Origin: CBDDKZ01 sp965230415 | Lineage (GTDB): Bacteria > Bacteroidota > Bacteroidia > Cytophagales > JAAEPT01 | Reading direction: 5' to 3' | Assembly: GCA_965230415.1 (NCBI GenBank) | Contig: CBDDKZ010000005.1 | Coordinates: 248,001-312,000 of the forward strand | Length of the DNA stretch: 64,000 nt | In this document: in pieces, positions 37,977 through 48,238 of the stretch | Layout of the letters: each line of letters starts with the position of its first letter | Numbering within the stretch: position 1 is the first letter of the stretch | The notes under the pieces: model-generated | Databases searched by the model: none | Told to the model about the DNA's origin: nothing | Seen by the model: the letters and a program-made list of their open reading frames with translations, nothing else | Position numbers and translations under genes: made by a program

Positions 37977-39689
37977 ATGCTTTCCCTTAACAAGTCCAAT
38001 TGTGGCATATTGTTACTTTTACTGTGCGTACTCACAACTCCTGTTTTTTGTCAGACCGTAGCGACCGAGCCTGCCGGTTGGCAAGATGGTAGTGGCGGAA
38101 ATATTTCTTCGCTTGCAGAACTGCGCTGGTTGAGCGAAACACCTGAAGCCTGGGACGAAGACTGGATACAAACCGCTGATATCGATGCAGCGGAGACCAG
38201 GGCTTGGAATGATTCATCTGGTTTCTCATCTATAGGACGAAGTACTCAGCCCTTCACAGGATCTTATCATGGAAACGGGTACAAAATTGAAGCAATTTAT
38301 ATGAACGATATAAGTCCACGCACCATTGACAGTGACTTTGGTTTCTTTAACTATCTGAATAATGCAACCGTTAACATGCTCTATTTAGAAGATGTTCTTT
38401 GTTACTCTCGAAATCAACCGGAAGCTTTTGGTGCACTGGCCGGTAGAGCCACTTCCTGCATAATAAAGAATTGCTACGTAACTATGAATTCCATTTTAGA
38501 TAAATGGCAAAGTCTGGGACGTAACACAGGAGGATTAATAGGAAATGTAAAAGGTTGTGAAATTAGAAATATGACAATTCACTCACATTATAACGGTGGT
38601 TTTCAATCCGGTGGCGCTTTTGGTATCGTTGATAGTTCTAGCGTTGATTCAGTGAATGTTATTACAACTTTGGAATTCTGCGCACGTTGTGGTGGGCTGG
38701 CAGGCGTGATTTTAAATTCAATGGTATCAAACTGCGAGATAATATGCAATGAAAGCTTTTTGCCTTTTAGCGCTAGTGGCTTTGCTCAAGAGGTTGAAAA
38801 TTCAAAAATCGAATTTAGTTTCGTTTCCGGATCTATAAACGTTTACGACTCTGAGATTCACAATCAAACCGGCGGAGGTTTTATAGGCAGTTGCACCAAT
38901 AGCCATGTAGAGCGCTGCGCCACCTCCTTAGATATAACGATTAGTGATTGGGGTCATTTCGATGGCTTCATTAGATACGGAGGTTTTGTCGGCAGTGTAA
39001 CAGGATCTATCATAAACAACGTTTTTGCCCATGGCTCCATCAATGAAGTTCAACCAAATGTTGCGAGTGAGTTTTACCCCTCCATTGGTGGTTTTATTTA
39101 CAGAATCTATCCCTCCACAGAAGATAGCAGCAAAATATCCAATGTTTATACCAATGTAGAAATGAATATTGAAATAGACATTGATGAAGACACCGCTGTT
39201 GCTTCTTTTAGCTCCTCTCCGATTACCGACTATTACACCAGTTGTTACTTCAATATTGAAAAAAATCCGGACCTCTTGAACCATGAAAGCGATGAAGTAA
39301 AAGGACTAACAAACTATGAATTTGCTATCGAAAACTTTTTTACAAATTGGGATTTTATGAACATCTGGCAAATGACTTATGTTAACGGTACAGTATTACC
39401 CTTGTTGAGGGACACTCCGGGACATGTTACCCCCGTAACTGAAACTAAAGTATCTGATAAAAACATCATCAGTTATCCTAACCCCGCCAGCACAGAGTTG
39501 TTCTTTGATAACAACAAACAATTAATCGGAGCTACTTATTCGATCACCACATTGGAAGGCATAATTGTTCAGCGCGGTTCAGTTAAAAACAACCATATCA
39601 AATTAAAGAATTTGTATGCCGGTGTTTATGCGGTATTTATAACAACAAAAATCGGCAACAAGTATAGCAACAAAATTTTGGTGAAATAG
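37977..39689 (+). CDS. GLUG-motif surface protein with T9SS type A sorting domain
   Basis: About 570 residues from the ATG at 37977 (a TTG directly before it is also in frame). Signal peptide through LLLLLCVLTTPVFCQ. The body opens with ISSLAELRWLSETPEAWDEDWIQTADI and GSYHGNGYKIEAIYMN, typical of GLUG/beta-helix proteins, followed by repeated G-x-[FL]-[AI]-G strands (ALAGRA, GGLIGNVKGC, GGFIGSCTNS, GGFVGSVTGS). The C-terminus ISYPNPASTELFF with GVYAVFITT is a type A sorting domain. A secreted beta-helix; binding target unknown. Confidence 0.85.
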   Translation: MLSLNKSNCGILLLLLCVLTTPVFCQTVATEPAGWQDGSGGNISSLAELRWLSETPEAWDEDWIQTADIDAAETRAWNDSSGFSSIGRSTQPFTGSYHGNGYKIEAIYMNDISPRTIDSDFGFFNYLNNATVNMLYLEDVLCYSRNQPEAFGALAGRATSCIIKNCYVTMNSILDKWQSLGRNTGGLIGNVKGCEIRNMTIHSHYNGGFQSGGAFGIVDSSSVDSVNVITTLEFCARCGGLAGVILNSMVSNCEIICNESFLPFSASGFAQEVENSKIEFSFVSGSINVYDSEIHNQTGGGFIGSCTNSHVERCATSLDITISDWGHFDGFIRYGGFVGSVTGSIINNVFAHGSINEVQPNVASEFYPSIGGFIYRIYPSTEDSSKISNVYTNVEMNIEIDIDEDTAVASFSSSPITDYYTSCYFNIEKNPDLLNHESDEVKGLTNYEFAIENFFTNWDFMNIWQMTYVNGTVLPLLRDTPGHVTPVTETKVSDKNIISYPNPASTELFFDNNKQLIGATYSITTLEGIIVQRGSVKNNHIKLKNLYAGVYAVFITTKIGNKYSNKILVK

Positions 39690-39719
39690 CTCACTTTTCA
39701 TAAAAATTCGTTTCAAAAG

Positions 39720-39754
39720 CGCCGCTGGATTTGTTCTCTATCCAGCGGCGTTTT
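39720..39754 (+). terminator. Rho-independent terminator after GLUG gene
   Basis: CGCCGCTGGAT (39720-39730), 9-nt loop, ATCCAGCGGCG (39740-39750): perfect 11-bp stem followed by TTTT. Confidence 0.9.
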
Positions 39755-39937
39755 GATTTCTTCATGATCGTATATTATTTTTCAATCTAATAATAACATC
39801 AAAACACTGCCTCAGACGCTTATAACCGCGCATTTGCACCTCACCAGCCACTCAGAACATTCTCATTCGTCATTCGACAAAACCGGACTTAAGCAGCGTA
39901 TTTTTTACTATATTCTGTATTCTAATTACATCTAACT

Positions 39938-42502
39938 ATGAAACTACCAATCCACATCTCTACTTTCTGTTTTCTACTTATTGGTTTTATTTCCTTTGGG
40001 CAACCCGAGTTTTGGAAATCACACGGACTCAGTGGAGGAGGTGCTTTGTATGTACCATCCATAAGCCCTCATAATAATGATCATTTTTATATAAATTGTG
40101 ATATGTCCCAGGCTTTTCGTTCTATCGACGGAGGGCTTAACTGGAACACCTACCACTTTGACAATTTATCATCGGTTACCACTGCCAAGGTGGGTTTCAC
40201 CAGTGACCCCAATGTGCTCTTCACCATTAACAACGAATTTAGAAGCGAACGTCATTTCCTTTCAGTGAGCCATGATGGAGGTACAACCTGGACCGAAGTG
40301 CCGGGAGCTCCGGGCGAATGTTATTCGATTTTTGTTGATCATCAACATTCGGGACGGTTAGTTGTATCTGACTATAATACTTTGTACCTATCCAACGATG
40401 GAGGAAATAATTTCACACAGGTATTCACAAACAGCAATGGCATGTATATTGCCGGTGTCTTCTGGGACGGTCCCAATATTTATGTAGGAACACAACATGG
40501 TATGTTGGCTTCTTATGATAACGGTGCTACATTCACCTTAGATGACACGCCTGGCTTGCCGGCCAACCATGGTTTCATGAGTTTTACAGGAAGTAAACAA
40601 AACGGCACTATGCAACTTATAGGCAGTACAGCTGCTTCCGGAGACCTTTACCCTGGCGTTTTATCATTGCACTTTTACCCTTCCGGGCCTATGGTCAGGG
40701 TGAGAACCGGTGATGACAGTTGGTCAACAATCGACAATGGAATTGGGGACCAAGACGACATCTACCATGTGGCATGCGCTCAAAACAACAACGATATTTT
40801 ATATGCATCTGGCAGAACGCGTGTAAACAGCTACCCTATTGTATTTAAGTCGACAGATGGAGGAGCTAATTGGAACCTTAACTTTTTAGCCACTGAAAAC
40901 GAGAACATCTACAGTGGATGGAGTGGCTATCGTGGTGACCATGACTGGTGGTACGGAGAATTCATTATTGGTATCGATGTAGCTCCTAACAACCCTGACG
41001 TAGCGCTTTTTACAGACATGGGTTTCGCTCATTATACCAAAAATGGTGGCGATGAATGGTATCAGTCTTACGTCACTACTGCCAGCCAAAACCCGGCAGC
41101 GCAAAATACACCAAAAGGAAAGGACTACCAGTCGAATGGATTGGAAAACACCTCTAGCTGGTATATGACCTGGTCCGATACCGAACACATTTTCACCAGC
41201 TGCACAGACATTGGTGGATTTAGAAGCAAAAATGGAGGAGACAGCTGGTCTTTTGATTATAACGGACAGGATTACAACACCACCTATCATGTCATTCGTC
41301 ATCCGGTAACGGGAACACTCTACGCGGCAGTTTCATCTGTCCACGACCTCTACCAGAGCACCTACCTCACCGATGCCCGAATAGATGGAGGAAGTGGTGA
41401 AATTCTTTACTCCACCGACAATGGAGCGAATTGGCTAGGCCTGCATAATTTTGGAATGCCCGTTATATTCCTGGCCCTGGACCCTGTAAATAACAACACC
41501 TTATACGCCAGTGTCGTGAACAGTCAGGAAGGAGGTATCTATAAAACAACTGACTTACAAAACGGAACGAGTTCCAATTGGAGCAAAACTACCAACCCAC
41601 CTCGTACCGAAGGCCACCCCTATACTATTTGGGTCCTGAACGACCAAAGTATTGTCGCCAGCTACTCAGGTCGGCGTGCTAGTAACTTTACGGCAAGTTC
41701 CGGGGTTTTTATGAGTAACAATGGAGGAGATACCTGGAGTGATGTTTCGCATCAAGACATGCATTACTGGACCAAAGATGTAATAATCGACCCTACAGAC
41801 AGCGAGCAAAACACCTGGTATGCCGCTGTATTCTCAGGCTGGGGTGGAGCCGCCAATGAGCTCGGTGGATTGTTCCGCACAACAGACAGAGGACAAAACT
41901 GGATTAAAATTTTTGATGAATTCCGCATAGAATCAGTATGTATAAACCCTGTAAATGCAGATGAAGCCTATGTAAGTACGGAAGACAGAGGGCTTTTTTA
42001 TAGCAACAACTTTAGTAGTCCCTCTCCTAGCTTTGAAGCACTGGAGAATTATCCTTTCATGCATCCTATGCGTATGTTTTTCGACCCCTATGATGAACTG
42101 AGTATCTGGGTGACAAGTTTTGGAAATGGTATTTATAAAGGAACGCTCAATGCAGATTGCAATGGAGATGTAGACGGCAACGCTTATATAGATAGTTGCC
42201 AACGTTGTGTAGGCGGCAATACCGGATTGGAACCCTGCACGCTGACCAATTCCTATAGCATTGACGATAGCTACTATTCCATATCGCCAAACCCTGTAAA
42301 CAATTACCTTTACATTAAGCATTCGGCTACAAGTCTCTTCTCTCAAGTTTCGGTATATTCATTAGCAGGCAAACTACTACTTAAAGAAACCATGGATAAA
42401 AAAGAATATGCCGTAAAAACGCATACTCTGCCTACAGGAAATTACATTTTAATGATTGAAAGTGAGCGCGGCGTACATCGTCAACTTTTCACAGTCAAAT
42501 AG
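39938..42502 (+). CDS. BNR/VPS10-type beta-propeller protein with T9SS type A sorting domain
   Basis: 854 residues. Signal peptide through FLLIGFISFGQ. Repeated Asp-box/BNR units (SIDGGLNW, SHDGGTTW, SNDGGNNF, STDGGANW, KNGGDEW, STDNGANW, SNNGGDTW, TTDRGQNW) form one or two seven-bladed propellers like those of sortilin-type proteins and GH74 glucanases. Near 752 a DCNGDVDGNAYIDSC stretch and GGNTG motif form the small Cys-rich linker common in secreted Bacteroidota enzymes. The sorting domain is YSISPNPVNNYLYI to GNYILMIESE. A GH74-like catalytic role is possible but no Asp pair was assigned. Confidence 0.85.
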   Translation: MKLPIHISTFCFLLIGFISFGQPEFWKSHGLSGGGALYVPSISPHNNDHFYINCDMSQAFRSIDGGLNWNTYHFDNLSSVTTAKVGFTSDPNVLFTINNEFRSERHFLSVSHDGGTTWTEVPGAPGECYSIFVDHQHSGRLVVSDYNTLYLSNDGGNNFTQVFTNSNGMYIAGVFWDGPNIYVGTQHGMLASYDNGATFTLDDTPGLPANHGFMSFTGSKQNGTMQLIGSTAASGDLYPGVLSLHFYPSGPMVRVRTGDDSWSTIDNGIGDQDDIYHVACAQNNNDILYASGRTRVNSYPIVFKSTDGGANWNLNFLATENENIYSGWSGYRGDHDWWYGEFIIGIDVAPNNPDVALFTDMGFAHYTKNGGDEWYQSYVTTASQNPAAQNTPKGKDYQSNGLENTSSWYMTWSDTEHIFTSCTDIGGFRSKNGGDSWSFDYNGQDYNTTYHVIRHPVTGTLYAAVSSVHDLYQSTYLTDARIDGGSGEILYSTDNGANWLGLHNFGMPVIFLALDPVNNNTLYASVVNSQEGGIYKTTDLQNGTSSNWSKTTNPPRTEGHPYTIWVLNDQSIVASYSGRRASNFTASSGVFMSNNGGDTWSDVSHQDMHYWTKDVIIDPTDSEQNTWYAAVFSGWGGAANELGGLFRTTDRGQNWIKIFDEFRIESVCINPVNADEAYVSTEDRGLFYSNNFSSPSPSFEALENYPFMHPMRMFFDPYDELSIWVTSFGNGIYKGTLNADCNGDVDGNAYIDSCQRCVGGNTGLEPCTLTNSYSIDDSYYSISPNPVNNYLYIKHSATSLFSQVSVYSLAGKLLLKETMDKKEYAVKTHTLPTGNYILMIESERGVHRQLFTVK

Positions 42503-42600
42503 TTGAAAATCGTATCTGATCATGTTGTAGTTAAGATAAAATTGTAATTAGTCTCAAATTTAAATACCTTAAGAACACTTTCTAACCAATATTAATTGAA

Positions 42601-43188
42601 ATGAATCCTATTATTAACAAGAACTTGTTCTTTGTAAAAGAACACGTAGGTATGTTCAAAGCTGCCAACAATTACGACATTTATGATCCGGAAGGTCAAG
42701 AACACATTATGACCTGCCGTGAAGAAAAATTAGGTGCGTTAACTAAAATGCTGCGTTTCACTGACTACAAACGCATGACACCTTTTAATGTCGAAATAAA
42801 AACGATAGATGGAGCACCTGTGCTAACAGTGAAAAGAGGTATTTCTATTTTTCTGTCGAAAGTAGATGTGCTGGATGAAAACAAGCAGTTAGTGGGCCGT
42901 TTTAAACAAAAGTTCTTTTCTATCGGCGGTAAATTTAACGTTCTCAATGCAAACGATGAAGTCTTATGTACCCTCAAAGGTAAATGGACGAGTTGGGATT
43001 TTAAATTTGTAAAAGACAATGTAGAATTTGCGCACGTTAGCAAGAAATGGAGTGGCCTGGGTAAGGAGCTTTTCACAACGGCAGACAACTATATGTTGAA
43101 TATTGACGAAAACGTTCCGGAAAACAGCAGTATGCGCCTAATGATTTTAGCTGCTGTAATGTGTATTGATATGGTAATAAAAGAATAA
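42601..43188 (+). CDS. LURP-one/phospholipid-scramblase-like protein
   Basis: 195 residues, no signal peptide or clear membrane helix except a short C-terminal hydrophobic stretch (MRLMILAAVMCIDMVI). The pattern of a 12-stranded Tubby-like barrel is visible: LFFVKEHVGMFKAANNYDIYD, ILTVKRGISIFLSKVDVLD-type hairpins, FSIGGKFNVLN and KGKWTSWDFKFV. This fits the LURP-one-related/scramblase superfamily, whose bacterial role is unknown. It stands alone between secreted protein genes and ends with a strong hairpin. Confidence 0.78.
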   Translation: MNPIINKNLFFVKEHVGMFKAANNYDIYDPEGQEHIMTCREEKLGALTKMLRFTDYKRMTPFNVEIKTIDGAPVLTVKRGISIFLSKVDVLDENKQLVGRFKQKFFSIGGKFNVLNANDEVLCTLKGKWTSWDFKFVKDNVEFAHVSKKWSGLGKELFTTADNYMLNIDENVPENSSMRLMILAAVMCIDMVIKE

Positions 43189-43230
43189 GCTTTCGCACTA
43201 AATCGACCACAAGCAAACTAATTATCAAAG

Positions 43231-43267
43231 AATAAATATACTCCAGATTTGCCGGAGTATATTTATT
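43231..43267 (+). terminator. Perfect 14-bp hairpin after LURP-one gene
   Basis: AATAAATATACTCC (43231-43244), loop AGATTTGCC, GGAGTATATTTATT (43254-43267). AT-rich outer stem gives a terminator usable from either strand. Confidence 0.8.
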
Positions 43268-43361
43268 AAATTTCACCGGTCATTTCAAATAGCGCCTTTT
43301 CAACCCCGCGCTCATAAAATCGTAAAACACACATTGAACTACTATTTTTAATTACACCAAT

Positions 43362-45581
43362 ATGAACAAATTAATACTATCAATATTAAGCATAACACTG
43401 TTATCATTGCATGTGAGCGCCCAAGTGACTGACGGCCTCATTGCCGCTTATGAATTTGACGGAGATGCCATTGATGCATTTGGCTCCATTAACGGATCAA
43501 TGGTCGGAGATGTAACTCCGGCCACAGATAGATTTGGCAACGAAAACAGCGCCTTATCACTCAACACACTAGGCTCTTACATCAACTTATCAGATACAAA
43601 CGCATTTGAATTCACAGACAAATTCACCATTTCGATATGGATAAAACGCACGGGAACATTAGGTAATTATGGTGTAATCTTTAATCGTGAGGGTGAATAT
43701 GAATTTGGTGATCAATCAGACCGCGAAATTTGGTATGCAGTAAAAAACACCGACCCGGACTGGACCAGTATAAGAATCAACAAATTCTTTACTAATAGCA
43801 GTTGGGAACATTCAGTGTTTAGCTATAACGATGGGGTTATTTCTATTTACTCAGATGGTCAACTAATATACCGCTACAACGGATCGGGGCTTATCGGCGA
43901 CCATCCTAACACGCTTGACCTGGACGAATTATGGATAGGCGCTCGTGCATCTGATGCAAATGCGCAATTTAAAGGATCCATAGACCAACTGCGAATATAC
44001 AATCGGGCATTAGCTTATGATGAAATAAAAATGCTTTACAAAGAAGACAGCGATGACATTGACTTCAGCAATGGCTTGCTAGCCTATTTCCCTTTCGATG
44101 GGGATGCGGAGGATGCAATAGGGAATGCAGACGGCGAAATTATTGGGGCCAATACTACTATAGACAGACATGGCAACCCTAATGGAGCTCTTAGGTTTGA
44201 TGGCGCTGATGACTATGTAAACCTTGGTGACAACGAATTGTTCAAATTCACAGACAATTTTTCTTTCTCTTTTTGGTCTAACCGTGCAGGGCCGAATGCC
44301 ACACCAAATGGAAGTAGTACCATTATTAACCGAGAGGGAGAATATGAATTTGGTGATCAGGGAAGTGGCGAAATTTGGTGGGCCATAGACAACACCAGTC
44401 CCGACTGGATTGCAATTATGACCGGCAAATACATGATGGATCACAAATGGCACCATTTCGTTTTTCAATACGATGGAGCCAAGGTTAGTGTATTTAAGGA
44501 CGCTGTTTTAATCTATTCGTACAATGCAACCGGAACAATTAATGATGCCCATCCTGAGTTCAATCAGCTGTGGATTGGTGGTCGCGAAGCTTCAGATAAC
44601 TTCTTCAATGGGGCCATTGACGACCTGCGTATTTATAATCGAAACTTGAGCAGGCCTGAGGTAAGAGAACTTTATATTTATGAAGCTGCTGATAACGGCA
44701 TAGTAGGTAAATACCCTTTTAACGGTGATGCCAGTGATGTAACAGGTAAAGTAGACGGACAGGTGTTTGGAGCAGCATTAACCGAAGACCGCTTCGGGGA
44801 ACCCAGTAGTGCCTATGAGTTTTCAGAATTAACAGATTACATCAGCCTTGGAGATACCTTATTACATAAATTTGAAGAATCCTTCTCCATATCGCTTTGG
44901 TGTAATCGTGCAGGTTTATCTCCCAGCAGCAATTCGAGAGGCATTATTTTCAACAGAGAAGGAGAATACGAATTAGGTGATAACGAACATGGTATAATCT
45001 GGTGGGCAGTCGCCAATGAATCACCTGGCTGGATGAGTATGCACACCACAATTCCATACGTTCAGGATAATTGGCATCACATTGTAACGACCTATGAAAT
45101 GGGAAGATTTTATATTTACTTAGACAATGAATTGATTTATCATTACGAGGGAAGAGGAATTATCGGAGATACAGAACCGTCACTGAACGAATTTCAAATA
45201 GGTAACAGGCAATGGAGTGAAAGTAACTTCAATGGTAAAATCGATGACCTTGTTATTTTTAGTTATGCAATCTGTCCTAAAGAAGTGGACGCATTATTCA
45301 ATTTGGACGGTGATCTTATTACGGGATATGCCTATCACGTTTATCGCAATGAAGAAATTACTGCCTACCCTAACCCTGCGTTCAATCAATTAAACATTAG
45401 CACTTATAGCAATGGTATGGCTACATTATACAACCAAAATGGAGATTTAGTGATCACTAAGAAACTCATTAAAGGCCAAAACACCCTGGATGTCAAAGCC
45501 ATTAACTCCGGACTATATTTACTTCGAATAAGCGATGAAAAGGGTGAAATTATTCAAAAAGAAAAAATCATCATAGAATAG
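43362..45581 (+). CDS. Triple LamG-domain surface protein with T9SS type A sorting domain
   Basis: 739 residues. Signal peptide MNKLILSILSITLLSLHVSAQ. Three consecutive concanavalin-like LamG domains (about 22-225, 230-440, 445-650), each starting with a Y-x-F-[DN]-GDA pattern (AAYEFDGDAIDAFG, AYFPFDGDAEDAIG, GKYPFNGDASDVTG) and sharing FNREGEYEFGDQ-like and IDDLRIYNR-like blocks, so they arose by internal triplication. Sorting domain: ITAYPNPAFNQLNIS to GLYLLRISDEKG. LamG domains usually bind glycans or proteins; it would be a surface adhesin. Confidence 0.88.
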   Translation: MNKLILSILSITLLSLHVSAQVTDGLIAAYEFDGDAIDAFGSINGSMVGDVTPATDRFGNENSALSLNTLGSYINLSDTNAFEFTDKFTISIWIKRTGTLGNYGVIFNREGEYEFGDQSDREIWYAVKNTDPDWTSIRINKFFTNSSWEHSVFSYNDGVISIYSDGQLIYRYNGSGLIGDHPNTLDLDELWIGARASDANAQFKGSIDQLRIYNRALAYDEIKMLYKEDSDDIDFSNGLLAYFPFDGDAEDAIGNADGEIIGANTTIDRHGNPNGALRFDGADDYVNLGDNELFKFTDNFSFSFWSNRAGPNATPNGSSTIINREGEYEFGDQGSGEIWWAIDNTSPDWIAIMTGKYMMDHKWHHFVFQYDGAKVSVFKDAVLIYSYNATGTINDAHPEFNQLWIGGREASDNFFNGAIDDLRIYNRNLSRPEVRELYIYEAADNGIVGKYPFNGDASDVTGKVDGQVFGAALTEDRFGEPSSAYEFSELTDYISLGDTLLHKFEESFSISLWCNRAGLSPSSNSRGIIFNREGEYELGDNEHGIIWWAVANESPGWMSMHTTIPYVQDNWHHIVTTYEMGRFYIYLDNELIYHYEGRGIIGDTEPSLNEFQIGNRQWSESNFNGKIDDLVIFSYAICPKEVDALFNLDGDLITGYAYHVYRNEEITAYPNPAFNQLNISTYSNGMATLYNQNGDLVITKKLIKGQNTLDVKAINSGLYLLRISDEKGEIIQKEKIIIE

Positions 45582-45608
45582 ATCATTCAAACACCTGTAT
45601 TTAGTAAG

Positions 45609-45637
45609 GAGGCTCTGTTTACAAAGCCTCTTTTTTT
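45609..45637 (+). terminator. Rho-independent terminator after LamG gene
   Basis: GAGGCT (45609-45614), 10-nt loop, AGCCTC (45625-45630) followed by seven T. Confidence 0.85.
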
Positions 45638-45678
45638 ACGCAATCCTGAGCTCACTTTCGGTACACTTTTTGCTTTAA

Positions 45679-45701
45679 TTTAAGTAGTACACCTACTTAA
45701 A
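45679..45701 (+). promoter_or_regulatory. Inverted repeat just before start of 45708 gene
   Basis: TTTAAGTAG and CTACTTAAA, perfect 9-bp arms with 5-nt centre TACAC, ending 6 nt before the ATG. Placed to act as an operator or to mask the ribosome site in the mRNA. Confidence 0.5.
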
Positions 45702-45707
45702 TAACCT

Positions 45708-46226
45708 ATGAATAAAAATAAAACCGAATTCAATCAAGCCACAGGCCCTGAACACATTAGTAATGGATTAATAACACATGATGTACTTGCTAAAGTCGCT
45801 TACATTTTGGCATTCTTTGCAGTTCTATGTGTTTACATTGCCCTTTATACCGATATACTGATTTACCATATTTTCGCACTACAGCTTTTAATAATCACAT
45901 TACCTTTAATACTTAGAACTTCAGGTATTGACATTGATTATCAGCGTAAGGAAATCAGACTTTACACCAACTTCATGTTTATTACATTTGGACGCTGGCA
46001 ACCTATAGAGGAATTTGTCGCAGTGGGCATTAAAAAAACAGTGGAAAACCACGGACTGTTATATAGAAGAGGAAGGGATGCTCGTACAAGCATGAGACAC
46101 TTGTTTATAATAGACGGTGCAAATAAAAAACACCATCACGTAATGTCCGGAGACTATGATGATGTTGTTTCTACCATGAATGTCATTAAATCGGAATTTG
46201 ATTTACCTTATCGAAAAATTAACTAA
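45708..46226 (+). CDS. Small membrane protein of unknown function
   Basis: 172 residues. A polar N-terminus (1-~25) is followed by two adjacent membrane helices (VAYILAFFAVLCVYIALYT and LLIITLPLILRTSG-type, about 28-70) and a ~100-residue cytoplasmic-type C-terminus with a strand-rich GIDIDYQRKEIRLYTNF and a basic RRGRDARTSMRHLFI stretch. This PH-like layout (two helices then a beta domain) is common in unnamed Bacteroidota proteins. No function assigned. A strong palindrome precedes the start. Confidence 0.65.
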   Translation: MNKNKTEFNQATGPEHISNGLITHDVLAKVAYILAFFAVLCVYIALYTDILIYHIFALQLLIITLPLILRTSGIDIDYQRKEIRLYTNFMFITFGRWQPIEEFVAVGIKKTVENHGLLYRRGRDARTSMRHLFIIDGANKKHHHVMSGDYDDVVSTMNVIKSEFDLPYRKIN

Positions 46227-46259
46227 GAACAATAATTCCTTTCCATATTACCAAAGTCA

Positions 46260-47219
46260 TCAAAAGCGGTATTCCCAACTAAGAACAGCTACAAACATAC
46301 GCGTTAGGCCATCGTTTCTCGCTTCACGAACAATGAGGGGCATACCCAAATTGAGTAATAAATTGTTCCTATTATTTACTTTATAAATTCCAGACAAAGT
46401 TGCATTGAGCGTCAACCCTGATGATTTGGCAATTTCCACCACTTCATTTTGAAGCTCCACCCTGTCCGGAGTGATGCGGTAGATAGGCATTAGTCCGGTA
46501 ACTATTGAATATTTCTTAAACTGGAAAATACGTTCGATACGCATCATAACATCATTACCTCGTTTCAACGATGCTGATTGAAAATAAGGAGCTGCGCTAT
46601 CTGCCGGAATAGTTTCCTCATAAGCAAAACCATTTCTATTGTAGTTTGCCAGCACCTGTTGATAACCAACAGCAAATTTCCACTTCGCTAACTGTAAAGA
46701 CGATCCAAGAATTAAATCGAGGGTACCCAGGCTACGTTGATAAGGCATTGGCAATACTTTATCCATACTTTTGTCGTTACCATCACCGGCAGGGATTTTT
46801 GTGGCTATAGTCACATCAAGTTCATAGCTATCCTTTTCTTGCAAGATATGCTTAACACCGATCATTGGATCGCCAAACCCTCTTATTCCACCCATCTGGC
46901 CCCTGGTAGTCCGGAAATTCAATGATGAAATAAAAGCAGTTTTCGGACCTATACAAAGTGACAGGTCCACCTCGGTTGTTAGTATCAGGACACCTTCTTC
47001 TCCTATCCCAATATTTTCTCCAATAATAACTTTCTGCTTATACTCGTCTTCAAACTCGATTTCAAGCAATTCTTCCAGGCTCATATCCAAGACATGATTC
47101 GCAGACTCAGTAGATCCTATGCTGCACAATCCGGCATCGCTACAACCTTGCCCGTGAGCGTGGGTTACAATAATAATAACTATCAATAAAGCTGCTACAT
47201 AGTTTACAAAATTAATCAT
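46260..47219 (-). CDS. Putative outer-membrane beta-barrel protein
   Basis: 319 residues. Signal peptide MINFVNYVAALLIVIIIVTHAHGQ, then a Cys-containing linker (GCSDAGLCSIGS). From ~70 onward alternating amphipathic strands (LDLILGSSLQLAKWKFAVGY, NNLLLNLGMPLIV), and the chain ends SWEYRF with the terminal aromatic residue typical of outer-membrane barrels. It recalls the MetA-pathway/transporter-like barrel proteins, but substrate is unknown. It converges with the small membrane-protein gene, with 33 nt between stops. Confidence 0.72.
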   Translation of the reverse strand: MINFVNYVAALLIVIIIVTHAHGQGCSDAGLCSIGSTESANHVLDMSLEELLEIEFEDEYKQKVIIGENIGIGEEGVLILTTEVDLSLCIGPKTAFISSLNFRTTRGQMGGIRGFGDPMIGVKHILQEKDSYELDVTIATKIPAGDGNDKSMDKVLPMPYQRSLGTLDLILGSSLQLAKWKFAVGYQQVLANYNRNGFAYEETIPADSAAPYFQSASLKRGNDVMMRIERIFQFKKYSIVTGLMPIYRITPDRVELQNEVVEIAKSSGLTLNATLSGIYKVNNRNNLLLNLGMPLIVREARNDGLTRMFVAVLSWEYRF

Positions 47220-47456
47220 AAGGTCAACAAGTTTCTTTAAATGGTGAAATTGGGATATTCAGTACAATCGTTTTTAAGTAAGAGCTATTCGTATACTTGT
47301 AAGGCTAAATACTATTCACTGGTTATTTCATCATTTTTTGGGGTTTAACATTTTTATCTACGTGTGTTAATTGCGCTTGGTTTAATCTTTGTAGCTATAA
47401 ACATCACTAATGTCGGCTGGTTTACGTATATGACTACTAGTACATTAGATCGAAAC

Positions 47457-48238
47457 ATGAAGAAATCAGCTATACATATATTATGGGTTATCTTACTGTT
47501 ATCATGCAAAAATGAAGGTAATCAAAAAGACCGTGTCGCCATTGACTTGGAAAAAATAGAAGAAGAACAGCGGGTTTTAAGGCTTATCGAAAAAACACCC
47601 TCGAATAATATAGCAACGAAGCTACTGAAGCGTTTTGTATGCAACTGGTCGGCTCAAATGGTCTAAACATCGAAATTTTGGATTCTCTGCACAAGAAAAA
47701 TGCGAACCTGAACTGTTCATGTATTCATTACGGAAGTCACAAGAAAGCTGCCGCCAATGTACCCTAGGTCAAAAATTTCATTGTAAATAAGCACAAACTT
47801 ACTAAAAACTATATCAGCCCGGTCAATTATTCCATCGCAATTGATGACATGAAGATGCTCACCTGGCTACTCGAACATGGAGCATTTGCCACCTTCACCC
47901 CGACACAAAGTATAGCTCCGATATTGGTTACTATCAACTGGGTTAACGAAGCCGCCATTCAACTATTAAAAAATCACCATGCAGACATAAACGAAACCCA
48001 CATACCATTTTCACTTTTCGAGGAACATTATGAAAAGTACCTCAATCACGGACGTCTTACATGCGATACATGGTAAAACTGCACTACATAGTACGGTAAA
48101 TTTTGACAAGGAGGACCTTGTTGCTTTATTTACTGGCCAACATAGCTGCTATAAATAGACAGCGTAAACATGGGTACACACCATTACATTTAGCCGCGCG
48201 AAGAAATCATTTAGCCATGTGCCAACAGTTGGTCTGAA
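47457..48238 (+). pseudogene. Decayed ankyrin-repeat lipoprotein gene
   Basis: A start at 47457 gives a lipoprotein-like signal (MKKSAIHILWVILLLSCKNE) and runs to a stop at 47664. From ~47642 the coding sense continues in another frame (QLVGSNGLNIEILDSLHKKN), is hit by TAG at 47765, and carries on as ISPVNYSIAIDDMKMLTWLL and LLKNHHADINETHIPFS. Ankyrin hallmarks then appear in two further frames: HGKTALH from 48069 and HGYTPLHLAARRNHLAMCQQ from 48169. So at least three frameshifts and one nonsense codon have broken the gene. Longer in-frame start codons upstream (GTG 47364) are less likely. Confidence 0.8.
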
